Positions 47,396-55,994 of a stretch of 64,000 nucleotides of DNA are shown here, piece by piece (within the stretch, counting starts at the first letter, position 1; every line of letters begins with the position of its first letter). Source of the stretch: Actinomycetes bacterium (GTDB taxonomy: Bacteria > Actinomycetota > Actinomycetes > Streptosporangiales > Streptosporangiaceae); the NCBI GenBank assembly GCA_025964575.1, contig JAOPYO010000035.1:1-64000 (forward strand), read 5' to 3'. The translations under genes and the position numbers were made by a program. Under the pieces are notes generated by a model. It did no database searches. It was not told the origin of the DNA and saw nothing but the letters and a program-made list of their open reading frames with translations.

Positions 47396-48046
47396 TCAAT
47401 GATGACGGCCACGGCGCCGCCTGCTCACGGCAGGCCAGTCGGGCGAACGTCCGGAGGAGCACAGAACGGTCTGCCAGGGGTCGCCGGAGGCCAGCGGCAG
47501 ATGCGGCACACCCCAGCTCCAGGCCGCCACCAGCAGTTCGGTGTCGCGCGGCCGGTAGTCCCGGCCGAGCGCGCGGGCCAAATCCCAGGCGTGCAAATGC
47601 CATTCGACGCAGGCGGCCCCCGCGTGGTCTCCCACTGTGTACTTGGTGCCGCGGTAGATCAGGTGCGTCCGGTCCCAGGCGTCCGGAACGAGATCCGCGT
47701 AGGCGCCCGCGGAGACCGTGAACGACATGATCCGCTCCGGACCGGTCTCGGCCGGCAGTACCGCCAGTTCGGCCGCGTTCTGCCTGGCCTGCTGACGGAT
47801 GAGCACCGCCGAGGCGGCATCCTGGGCGAACAGCTTGGACAGCCGGCTGTCCGGGGCGTCCTGGAGGTACTCCAGGTAGTTCTCCGCCACGCAGCGCAGG
47901 TGACCGGCGAGGTCGAGAGCCTGCCACTCCGGGCATGGGGTGGGCACGCTCCAGTCGGAGTACTCCGCGGCGAGCCCGCGGATGACCGCGACCCCGTCCC
48001 GGTAGGACTCCAGGACCCGATGGCGGTCCGGTGGCGTGCGCTCCAA
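47396..48046 (-). CDS. Maleylpyruvate isomerase/mycothiol-dependent (DinB-like) family protein
   Basis: DWSVPTPCPEWQALDLAGHLRCVAENYLEYL. Confidence 0.8.
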   Translation of the reverse strand: MERTPPDRHRVLESYRDGVAVIRGLAAEYSDWSVPTPCPEWQALDLAGHLRCVAENYLEYLQDAPDSRLSKLFAQDAASAVLIRQQARQNAAELAVLPAETGPERIMSFTVSAGAYADLVPDAWDRTHLIYRGTKYTVGDHAGAACVEWHLHAWDLARALGRDYRPRDTELLVAAWSWGVPHLPLASGDPWQTVLCSSGRSPDWPAVSRRRRGRHH

Positions 48047-48416
48047 GTGTCTCCCCCCACGATCAGAGCACGGCCAGGATGCCGTGCCCCTGCCAGGGTC
48101 GCCCCCGGCCCTTACTCAGGTCAGATCCCGCGCCGAGGCCCCACCTTCAGCCTCGCAGGCCTCGGTGACGACGGTCACCGCACCCGAGATGCGAGCGCCG
48201 GGCGATGCCGCCACGGCACGTACTGAGTGGGTAGATTCTCAAAGTTCGACGGCGGGTGCCACTCGGGAGTGCTGTGTCCCGCATGCTCGTCCAGGTCTTT
48301 CCAGAACCGCCGGGCGGGTTGCCGGAAAGAGCCATCGATGTCGCGCGCAAGCGGCGCACAAGGCCACAAAATGCGCCCAGTGAGGTGATGTCCTCAGAAG
48401 GAGGAGCAGCCCCGTG

Positions 48417-48818
48417 TCAGGCCCGGGCGACCGAGCGGAAGCTGAGCTTGTGCGCCTCCCGGGCGGTCCGCAGCCGGTCCACCTCGTCGGTCCAGGGCTT
48501 GACACTCCACCGCGCGGCGGCCTTCCGCTGAGCGATCGCCGCCGTGCGGCCGGTCCTCGGGTCGTCCGAGGCATAGATCTTGGGGCCCATGGCGACCCGC
48601 TCGGACGCCTCGGCTGCGCGGATGGCGTCGGCGAAGGCCTGGTCCAGGGTGAGCGACAGCGCCCGCAACTCCGGGTCCGGGCGGGCCTCACCCTGCGCCT
48701 GGCGCAGCGCCTGCTCCGCGTCCGCGGCGGCCGTGAGCTTGTCGCGGTAGGTGGCGGCGAGCTCCTGGTCGGCGCTGTAGCGCTCTTGGACGTCCTTACT
48801 CACCCGGCGGCCCAGCAT
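48417..48818 (-). CDS. Hypothetical protein (133 aa)
   Basis: Good SD (gggagg) before the ATG; charged helical protein, no recognised family. Confidence 0.6.
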   Translation of the reverse strand: MLGRRVSKDVQERYSADQELAATYRDKLTAAADAEQALRQAQGEARPDPELRALSLTLDQAFADAIRAAEASERVAMGPKIYASDDPRTGRTAAIAQRKAAARWSVKPWTDEVDRLRTAREAHKLSFRSVARA

Positions 48819-48914
48819 GGCGAGGTCCTCCCTCTCAGCGCACGATCGGGGCTGGTCAGCCCCCCGAGGGGCAAGCGTACGCCGGAAGCTCGCGGGTCGT
48901 GACGCCGGTCACGA

Positions 48915-48930
48915 CCTTTACGTAGTAAGG
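48915..48930 (+). promoter_or_regulatory. Operator-like 16-mer CCTTTACGTAGTAAGG, copy B (TetR autoregulatory site)
   Basis: 8 bp upstream of the TetR start codon at 48938; identical to 28474-28489. Confidence 0.6.
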
Positions 48931-48937
48931 TCCTCTC

Positions 48938-49507
48938 ATGTCGCATCCCCGCGAGCCACTCACCCGCGATCGCATCATCGACGCCGCCTTGCGTATCGTC
49001 GACGGCCAGGGCCTCAGCCGTCTCACCATGCGCAGGCTCGGCGACTCTCTCGAGGTCGAGGCGATGGCGATCTATCACCACCTCCCCCGCGGCAAGGAGG
49101 AGCTTCTCGACGGCCTCATCGAGCATGTGGCGGTGTACCCCGCGTCCGTGGGCAACGGGGCGGGCCAGGACTGGCAGCAGCGGTTGCGCGGCTGGGCGGA
49201 CGGTTACCGGGATCGACTGCTCGGTCACGCGGGCGTGCTCCCGCTTCTGGTGACCAGGCGCAACCCGGTGGCCCTGTCCGGAACGGCCGCGTCGTTGCAG
49301 GAGGTGCTCCGGCGGGCCGGCTTCCCAGAGACGGCCGCCACCACCGGAGCGCACGCCCTGCTGAGCTTTGTCATCGGGCATGCCGCGCTGGAGGTGCGGG
49401 GCCTGGCCGCCCGCCAGGCGGCCGACCCGGAGGACACCGTCGACTGGGCGGCCCGGTTCACCGCCGGATTCGACCTGGTCCTCGCCGGGCTCGCCGCCGC
49501 CCGCTGA
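48938..49507 (+). CDS. TetR/AcrR-family regulator (TetR C-terminal-like)
   Basis: LTRDRIIDAALRIVDGQGLSRLTMRRLGDSLEVEAMAIYHHLPRGKEELLDGL. Confidence 0.92.
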   Translation: MSHPREPLTRDRIIDAALRIVDGQGLSRLTMRRLGDSLEVEAMAIYHHLPRGKEELLDGLIEHVAVYPASVGNGAGQDWQQRLRGWADGYRDRLLGHAGVLPLLVTRRNPVALSGTAASLQEVLRRAGFPETAATTGAHALLSFVIGHAALEVRGLAARQAADPEDTVDWAARFTAGFDLVLAGLAAAR

Positions 49508-49902
49508 GCGGTCACGTCCTGTCGACCTGCCCCGGGGATCGGGTCGGAGGTGGCGCGCGCTGATCAGCAGGGTGCCGCATGCGGCCTGGACCTCCACAGC
49601 CACCGCTCGCGACGCACGAGGCCCACGGGGCACTTCCTAGTCGCAATCGGCGCGAACCAACTGAAAAGATCGCACATTCGTTCCCGACAGGACGGCGTGT
49701 CGTTTCCGCCAGGTTATTGATCAGGGGGAGGCTGGGCAGAACCATCAGTGAGCGGGGTCACAGCACGGGGGTGCGGTCGTGTCAGAATCAACATCGCCCC
49801 AACGGGCTATTCCCCACGAAGGCGAACCCCAGCACACTGGTGAACGTCCAAAGTGAGTGACCGACAGCACATCCACGAGTAGTTGAGACCGGAGGCACAC
49901 GA

Positions 49903-50106
49903 ATGTGCCCGCACCAGCCACCCTGTCCATCGTCCGAAACATACGATCGCGAGGCCGCCCGCACTATCGCCAGCCACCCCGAGCAGGGATGGAGCCTTCT
50001 GTGCAACGGCGTCGTTCTCTTCGACGACACAGGTGAGCTGCTGCCCAACGGGGGAATCATCGCACCGCACCGTCCCACGGACCTTCCGGCTCCGTCGGCG
50101 GCCTGA
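49903..50106 (+). CDS. DUF5999-like small protein
   Basis: MCPHQPPCPSSETYDREAARTIASHPEQGWSLLCNGVVLFDDTGELLPNGGIIAPHRP. Confidence 0.75.
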   Translation: MCPHQPPCPSSETYDREAARTIASHPEQGWSLLCNGVVLFDDTGELLPNGGIIAPHRPTDLPAPSAA

Positions 50107-50129
50107 CCGGTTCTCCACGGGAACTAGTT

Positions 50130-50326
50130 CATAGGGGTGATCTTCCTCGGGGGCGTAGCCGCCTGCCAAACCGCACGGCCGTAGGCTCCTGCCCGCGGCG
50201 CCCAACCGCACAGCCGTAGGCTCGTGCGAACGGAACCACCGAGCACAGACCGCCGTTCTGGGCCCACCCCGCAAGCCGGGGCCCAGGCGGTCAGGCTCAC
50301 CGGCCGACCCTCCGGTCGGCCTTTTT
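50130..50326 (+). ncRNA. Candidate structured RNA or structured 3'UTR with tandem 35-nt repeats
   Basis: Repeat AACCGCACNGCCGTAGGCTCNTGC at 50169-50192 and 50204-50227; GACCGC...GCGGTC hairpin 50248-50292; canonical terminator at 50302-50326. Confidence 0.4.
50302..50326 (+). terminator. Canonical Rho-independent terminator
   Basis: GGCCGACC-CTCC-GGTCGGCC-TTTTT. Confidence 0.85.
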
Positions 50327-50359
50327 CATGTCTTTCCGGATCCGGCTTCCCGGGACCGA

Positions 50360-50959
50360 TCAGCTCGTCCAGCGCCGCAGCCACGGTTCGACGGCCGAGC
50401 CGACCGCGGCCGGGTTCTTCGCCAGATCGTGACGCTCCCCGGGCAGCACCTCCACCTGGGTGGCGTCCGCCGGATCAGGGACGCCGAACGGGTCACGATC
50501 ACCGTTCACCACCAGCACCTCGCAGGAGCCCAGCGCCCCCCGCAGCTCATCGGCCCGGGACCGCTCGGGCCTTCCCGGCGGGTGCAGCGGAAACGCCAGC
50601 GCGACCACCCCCCTGACCTCCGCCTCGCCGGCCGTACGGCACGCCACCCGGGCGCCGTTGCTCCGGCCGCCCTGGATCAGCGGCACCTCACCGACCTGCT
50701 TCCTGACGGCGTCGATGACCTCCAGCCAGGCCTCGTCCTGTTTGACCGGCGAACCGGGCGCCCTGCGTCCCGCCAACCGGAACGGCTGGACCACCCGGGC
50801 CACCGTGCCGCCCAGGGCCAGCGCCACCTCCCGTACCGCCAGCAGGTCCGCGGCCTCCACCCCGCCGTTCGAACCATGGGTGAGTACGAGCAGGAATCCC
50901 GGGTCGTCCACCTGATCCAGTTCCACCCGCGCGAGCCCATGCGAGGTCAGGATCTCCAT
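50360..50959 (-). CDS. Alpha/beta hydrolase (KANL3/Tex30-like)
   Basis: LLVLTHGSNGGVEAADLLAVREVALALGGTVARVVQPF...LIQGGRSNGARVACRTA. Confidence 0.85.
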   Translation of the reverse strand: MEILTSHGLARVELDQVDDPGFLLVLTHGSNGGVEAADLLAVREVALALGGTVARVVQPFRLAGRRAPGSPVKQDEAWLEVIDAVRKQVGEVPLIQGGRSNGARVACRTAGEAEVRGVVALAFPLHPPGRPERSRADELRGALGSCEVLVVNGDRDPFGVPDPADATQVEVLPGERHDLAKNPAAVGSAVEPWLRRWTS

Positions 50960-50987
50960 CCCCCCAGCGTAACCACTCCCCTACCCA

Positions 50988-51033
50988 CCATGATCTTGCG
51001 GTTGGTGCCGACCCGAACTGCATGATCACGGCG
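50988..51033. repeat. REP-like imperfect palindrome
   Basis: CCATGATCTTGCGGTT ... AACTGCATGATCACGG; shares the GATCACGG word with 46532-46578 and about 32203-32216. Confidence 0.4.
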
Positions 51034-51055
51034 GGTTCGTGGAAGGGTTCGATCT

Positions 51056-51481
51056 ATGGAGACCATGACCGACAGCGAGTGGCGAGAGTTCGTCTTGACC
51101 GGCACCAGGACCGGGAAGGCAGGGCTGATCAAGAAGGACGGCGCCCCGCACGTGACCCCGATCTGGTTCCTGCTGGACGGGGACGACCTGGTGTTCACCA
51201 CACACAGCGACAGCCTCAAGGGCAGGATCCTCGCGCGCGACCCGCGGATCTGCCTCTGCGTCGACGATCAGGAACCGCCCTACTCCTACGCGGTGATCCA
51301 GGGCGTGGCGTCGCTGTCGGAGGACCTGGATGAGCTGAGGAAGTGGGCCACGGCCATCGGCGGCCGCTATATGGGCCAGGACAGAGCCGAGGAATACGGC
51401 GCCCGCAACGGCGTCCCCGGTGAATATCTCGTACGGGTCCGCATCACCAAGGTCATCGCCCAACGGGACGTCGCGGTCTGA
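51056..51481 (+). CDS. PPOX-class (F420-dependent type) flavin/deazaflavin oxidoreductase
   Basis: GKAGLIKKDGAPHVTPIWFLLDGDDLVFTTHSDSLKGRILARDPRICLCVDD. Confidence 0.88.
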   Translation: METMTDSEWREFVLTGTRTGKAGLIKKDGAPHVTPIWFLLDGDDLVFTTHSDSLKGRILARDPRICLCVDDQEPPYSYAVIQGVASLSEDLDELRKWATAIGGRYMGQDRAEEYGARNGVPGEYLVRVRITKVIAQRDVAV

Positions 51482-51549
51482 CGGTGATGAAGGAGAAGAG
51501 CGGCGGCCTGCCAGGAGCCGGGGATCCTCGCAGGCCGGCGGGGTGCTCT

Positions 51550-51660
51550 CGCTCAGCAGGAACCTTGGTCGTCCCAGACGCCTGCCGGGCCGCCGGGAAC
51601 ATCGTTGTAGATCCACCACTTGGCCTTCCAGCCGTGGTGGTGTAGGTCACGGTGGCTCCT
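51550..51660 (-). pseudogene. C-terminal fragment of a chitin-binding (CBM5/12-like) domain
   Basis: HGWKAKWWIYNDVPGGPAGVWDDQGSC* with no upstream catalytic domain. Confidence 0.6.
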
Positions 51661-51800
51661 TCGGCGCTGCTGGTCAGCAGCGCCTGGGCGTGCACCAGCA
51701 CCAGCGGGTCGTTGTCGACGTAGACGATCCGGGACTCCGGCGCCACCCGCTGGGCGATCTCGTGCGTGTTGTCGACGGTCGGCAGGCCGGTGTCTCGAAC
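51640..51800 (-). pseudogene. Internal fragment of a PF04672-type SAM-dependent methyltransferase
   Basis: DTGLPTVDNTHEIAQRVAPESRIVYVDNDPLVLVHAQALLTSSAEGATV. Confidence 0.6.
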
Positions 51801-52223
51801 AGCCCGCCTGACGGCCCTGCCCTGGACTACCAGCAGGCCGGGCCGACCGTGCTGCGCATGCTGGTCGGTGCACAGCTGCGCCGGTTCCGCGAGGCCGGCG
51901 GCATCACCCGCGAGAACGCCGGGTACGCGATTCTGGAACCCGGCGCGTCGTTCACGTGGACCAGCTTCGGGTTCACCGTCACATCGACGTTCTACGACGT
52001 GACCGACCACTCCCGGCTGCTGTGGGGCGGGACCGGAGAGGGCATCACCGGCGTTCACGAGTGGCTCTTCAGCGAGACATCCGACGGCGTACACGTGGTC
52101 ACGAACGAATCCTTCGACGGCGAGCCCGTCGAAGCCGACCGCGGCGGGATGCAAACACTGCTCGACGCGTCCCTGCAGTCCTGGCTCGCCCACCTGAAGG
52201 CTGCCGCCGAGGCAAAGGCCTGA
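51790..52223 (+). pseudogene. Chimera: N-terminus of a Scr1/DUF5753-type HTH regulator joined to the C-terminal part of an SRPBCC protein
   Basis: SNSPPDGPALDYQQAGPTVLRMLVGAQLRRFREAGGITRENAGYAI then LEPGASFTWTSFGFTVTSTFYDVTDHSRLLWGGTGEGITGVHEWLF. Confidence 0.6.
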
Positions 52224-52489
52224 GCCTGGGGCAGCAGGGACTGGGCCCAGCGCTCAGATGGTTTGAACGCGGCGAACGAGGGCCCAGGCCGAGCTGCGGC
52301 GCCTGGCATCGGAGATGGAGGCGCACTTCGATCGCGTGGAACAGCAACTCGTCTCGGCGCTGAACGCGCTCTAGGCTGGAACCACTAACAAATGATCGCT
52401 GAGAACCCCGGTTCTGGCCCGCAAAACGTCGTCACCCTCTGAGTGAGGCGTACGGGGTGCTCGTGAGATGCCTGTGGAGGCATTCCACC

Positions 52490-52894
52490 ATGTCAGTTGA
52501 GCTGAACCACACTATCGTCATGGCCCGCGACAAGCAGGCTTCCGCCGAGTTCATGGCCACCATCCTGGGTCTGAAGGTCGGAGCGCCCTTCGGCCCGTTC
52601 CTTCCCGTCGCGACCAGCAACGGCGTCACCTTGGACTTCGCGAACAGCGATCAGGATGCGATCACCGCGCAGCACTACGCGTTCCTGGTGTCCGAGGAAG
52701 ACTTCGACGCGATCTTCCGGCGGATCCAGCAGGCCGGGATCACCTACTACGCTGATCCAGCCCTCCAGCAGGCAGGACGGATCAACCGTCGCGATGGCGG
52801 GCGCGGCGCATACTTCCTGGATCCGGACGGCCACTTCCTGGAGATCCTCACCCGTCCCTACGGCAGCGGCGGGCAGGAGCCGTTATCCCAGTGA
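52490..52894 (+). CDS. VOC (glyoxalase) family protein
   Basis: LNHTIVMARDKQASAEFMATILGL...GAYFLDPDGHFLEILTRPYG. Confidence 0.88.
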   Translation: MSVELNHTIVMARDKQASAEFMATILGLKVGAPFGPFLPVATSNGVTLDFANSDQDAITAQHYAFLVSEEDFDAIFRRIQQAGITYYADPALQQAGRINRRDGGRGAYFLDPDGHFLEILTRPYGSGGQEPLSQ

Positions 52895-52965
52895 GGCAAG
52901 CGCCTCCGGCGAACAAGGGTGCAACCGTGGACGGGCCTGCGCCGGAGTGCTCGCACCGCCTGTGA

Positions 52966-53328
52966 TCAAGGTTCCTGCCGGAGTTCCTCGCAGATACTGA
53001 CGTGCCGGGTTCCATCCTCTTCGAACGTATAGTGCTCGATCAGCCGGAGCCGCCCGTCCGCCAGCACCTCGATCCTGCCGCTGCTGCGCCCGGCCATGGT
53101 CACCTGATCCGCCTTGCGGACCTGCACGTAGCCGAGGTCGAGCTTGTCATGACGCCGGACCCCCGCCACCCGGCCGAGGAGTATCGTGTCGCCCGCGTAG
53201 GTCGCCCAGACCACACCTCCGGCCTCGTGATAGAGGAACTCGGTCGGCGCGTCGCCGTCCACGACGCTGGAGGTCGCACCGACCACGGCGAATCGGCGTC
53301 CGTCCAGGTTGAGTGTGATGTCCTTCAC
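52966..53328 (-). CDS. Hypothetical beta-sheet protein (annotated in some genomes as n-acetylglutamate synthase-like)
   Basis: LNLDGRRFAVVGATSSVVDGDAPTEFLYHEAGGVVWATYAGDTILLGRVAG. Confidence 0.6.
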   Translation of the reverse strand: MKDITLNLDGRRFAVVGATSSVVDGDAPTEFLYHEAGGVVWATYAGDTILLGRVAGVRRHDKLDLGYVQVRKADQVTMAGRSSGRIEVLADGRLRLIEHYTFEEDGTRHVSICEELRQEP

Positions 53329-53336
53329 CCTTGACG

Positions 53337-54266
53337 TCAGCGACTTCCAGCCAGCGCGCGCAGGAAGAAGACGGTGTTGGCGGGGCGCTCGGCCAGTCGG
53401 CGCATGAAGTACCCGTACCACTCGCCGCCATAGGGGACGTAGACACGGATCTGCGCGCCGGTCGAGGCAAGCCGGCGCTGCTCGCCGTGCCGGATGCCGT
53501 ACAGCATCTGGTACTCGAAGTCGTCGGCCTTGCGGTCGTTGCGTGCGGCCAGGTCACCGGCGATCTCGATGATCCGGGGATCGTGCGAGGCCACCATCGG
53601 ATAGCCGCCGCCCGCCATCAGGATCTTCAGGCATCGGATGTAGGAGCGGTCGACCTCCGCCTTGTCCTGGAAGGCGACGGAGGCGGGCTCACGGTAGGCA
53701 CCCTTGCACAGCCGGACCCGGGAGCCTTCGTGTGCGAGGTCCCGGCAGTCGGCCTCGGTGCGCTTGAGATAGGCCTGCAGAACCGCGCCCACCCAGGGGT
53801 GGTCCGCCCGCAGTGAACGCAGGATGCCGAGCGTGGAGTCGGTGGTGGTGTGGTCCTCCATGTCGAGGGTGACGGTGGTGCCCACGGCAGCCGCCGCCGC
53901 GCAGATGCGCTGTGCGTTCTCCAGAGCGATCTTTTCACCATCGCCGGGGAGCGTCTGGCCGACGGCCGACAGCTTCACCGACGCCTCGGCGCGACTGGAC
54001 AGGCCCTCCTCGCCCAGCCGCTTCAGCAGCTGGACATAGGCCTCGACGGTCTGGTCGGCCTGGCACCGGTCGGTGGTGTCCTCGCCCAGGTGGTCGAGGG
54101 TGACCAGCAGGTTCTCGGCGGCGAGGGCCCTGGTCGCCTGGACGGCGTCCGGCAGGGTCTCTCCGGCGACGAACCTATTGACGACGGGCCTGGTCAGCGG
54201 TGTGGTCTCGACCATGTGCCGCATCCCGGCGGAGCGGGAGGCGGCGAGCAGCGCGGCACGGAGCAT
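53337..54266 (-). CDS. Proline dehydrogenase
   Basis: ENLLVTLDHLGEDTTD, TLDMEDHTTTDSTLGILRSLR, RVRLCKGAYREPASVAFQ, FEYQMLYGIRHGEQRRLA. Confidence 0.95.
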   Translation of the reverse strand: MLRAALLAASRSAGMRHMVETTPLTRPVVNRFVAGETLPDAVQATRALAAENLLVTLDHLGEDTTDRCQADQTVEAYVQLLKRLGEEGLSSRAEASVKLSAVGQTLPGDGEKIALENAQRICAAAAAVGTTVTLDMEDHTTTDSTLGILRSLRADHPWVGAVLQAYLKRTEADCRDLAHEGSRVRLCKGAYREPASVAFQDKAEVDRSYIRCLKILMAGGGYPMVASHDPRIIEIAGDLAARNDRKADDFEYQMLYGIRHGEQRRLASTGAQIRVYVPYGGEWYGYFMRRLAERPANTVFFLRALAGSR

Positions 54267-54278
54267 GACGGGGATCCT

Positions 54279-55907
54279 TCAGCCTTGGTGCGGGTAACGG
54301 TGGGCGGTGGGCGGGACGAAGGTCTCCTTGATCGTCCGTGGGCTGACCCACCGCATCAGGTTGTGGACGGCACCGGCCTTGTCGTTGGTGCCGCTCGCCC
54401 GGCCGCCGCCGAACGGCTGCTGGCCCACAACGGCACCGGTCGGCTTGTCGTTGACGTAGAAATTGCCGGCGGTGTAGCGGAGCGACTCAGCGGTCCGGGA
54501 GATCGCGGCCCGGTCACGGGCGAAGACCGCACCGGTCAGCGCGTACGGCGAGGTCTCGTCGAGCCGCCGCAGCACCTTGTCGTAGTCACCGTCATCGAAG
54601 ACGTGCACGCCCAGGATCGGCCCGAAGTACTCCGTTGTGAAGATCTCGTGCGACGGGTCCGTCCCCTGCAGCACCGTCGGCCGGACGAAGTAGCCCTCGG
54701 AGTCGTCGTATCCTCCGCCTGCGAGCACGGTCACATCCTGATGCGCCCGGGCCCGGTCGATGGCGCCGCTCACCCGGGCGAACGCCGGGGCGTCGATGAC
54801 CGCGCCCATGAAGTTCGCCGGGTCGGTCACGTCGCCCACCTGCAGGGCGTCGACCTCGCCGAGGAAGTCATCGCGCATGGCGTCCCACACCGAGCGCGCG
54901 ATGTAGGCACGCGAGGCGGCCGAGCACTTCTGACCCTGGAAGTCGAAGGCGCCGCGCAGCAGAGCGGCCCGCAGGCTGTCAGGGTCGGCGGAGGCGTGCG
55001 CGACGACGAAGTCCTTGCCGCCGGTCTCGCCCACCAAGCGCGGGTACGACCGATAGCGGTCGAGGTTCTGGCCGACTGCCGCCCACAGGTTCCGGAAGGT
55101 CCGGGTGGAGCCGGTGAAGTGGATGCCGGCCAGATCCCGGTCGGCCAGGGCGACCTCGGAGACTGCCAGTCCGTCGCCGGGGAGCATGTTGATCACCCCG
55201 GGCGGCAGGCCGGCCTCCTCGAGCAGCCGCATCAGGAAGTGCGCGGAGAACTGCTGGGTCGGCGACGGCTTCCAGAGCACCACGTTGCCCATCAGCGCGG
55301 GCGCGGTGGGCAGGTTCCCGGCGATGGAAGTGAAGTTGAACGGCGTGATGGCGTAGACGAAGCCCTCGAGCGGCCGGTGGTCGAGCCGGTTCCAGCTGCC
55401 GGCCGAGTTGACCGGTGGCTGCTCGGCCAGCAACTGCCGGGCGAAGTGCACGTTGAAGCGCCAGAAATCGATCATCTCGCAGGCGGCGTCGATCTCCGCC
55501 TGGATCACGGTCTTGGACTGCCCGAGCATCGTGGCCGCGTTGAGGGTGTCCCGCCAGGGCCCGGCCGCGAGCTCGGCGGCCCGCAGGAACACCGCCGCGC
55601 GATCATCGAAGGAGAGCGCCGCCCAGCCGGGCGCGGCAGCACGCGCCGCGTCGATCGCGGCCCGGGCATCGGCGGCGGTCGAATTGTGCAGAGTTCCCAG
55701 GACGGCCGCGTGCCGGTGCGGCTGGCGGACCTCGATCGGTTCACCGCCGCCCAACCGCCGCTCTCCCGCGATGGCCGCGGTCAGTTCAAGCGGTTCGGCG
55801 GCCAGCTCGGCGACCCGCTGCCGCAGCGCGGAAAGCTCGGCGCTCCCGGCTGCATGACCGCGGACCGGCTCGTTGACCGGGACGGGGACCTGGGTGACTG
55901 CATCCAT
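54279..55907 (-). CDS. pruA: L-glutamate gamma-semialdehyde dehydrogenase
   Basis: ITPFNFTSIAGNLPTAPALMGNVVLWKPSPTQ; LVGETGGKDFVVAH; GAFDFQGQKCSAASRAY. Confidence 0.96.
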   Translation of the reverse strand: MDAVTQVPVPVNEPVRGHAAGSAELSALRQRVAELAAEPLELTAAIAGERRLGGGEPIEVRQPHRHAAVLGTLHNSTAADARAAIDAARAAAPGWAALSFDDRAAVFLRAAELAAGPWRDTLNAATMLGQSKTVIQAEIDAACEMIDFWRFNVHFARQLLAEQPPVNSAGSWNRLDHRPLEGFVYAITPFNFTSIAGNLPTAPALMGNVVLWKPSPTQQFSAHFLMRLLEEAGLPPGVINMLPGDGLAVSEVALADRDLAGIHFTGSTRTFRNLWAAVGQNLDRYRSYPRLVGETGGKDFVVAHASADPDSLRAALLRGAFDFQGQKCSAASRAYIARSVWDAMRDDFLGEVDALQVGDVTDPANFMGAVIDAPAFARVSGAIDRARAHQDVTVLAGGGYDDSEGYFVRPTVLQGTDPSHEIFTTEYFGPILGVHVFDDGDYDKVLRRLDETSPYALTGAVFARDRAAISRTAESLRYTAGNFYVNDKPTGAVVGQQPFGGGRASGTNDKAGAVHNLMRWVSPRTIKETFVPPTAHRYPHQG

Positions 55908-55994
55908 GGGGCGGCTCCTTGACTGATCGTGTTCGAAGCTGACATTAGGGGAAACCAGAACCCAGTTTGTTGTCAGGTTCAATATGATGAGGCG

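Noticed and set aside
50119-50128. Perfect palindrome GAACTAGTTC as a LexA box
   Set aside because: Half-site spacing is 2 nt rather than the 4 nt of TCGAAC-N4-GTTCGA, and it lies downstream of the DUF5999 gene.
51766-52223. Functional HTH-SRPBCC fusion regulator
   Set aside because: The HTH is truncated within its first helices and the SRPBCC part lacks its N-terminal half, so a degenerate chimera is more likely.
53850-55922. 690-aa plus-strand ORF opposite pruA/proline dehydrogenase
   Set aside because: Antisense frame artefact of GC-rich codons; low-complexity translation.
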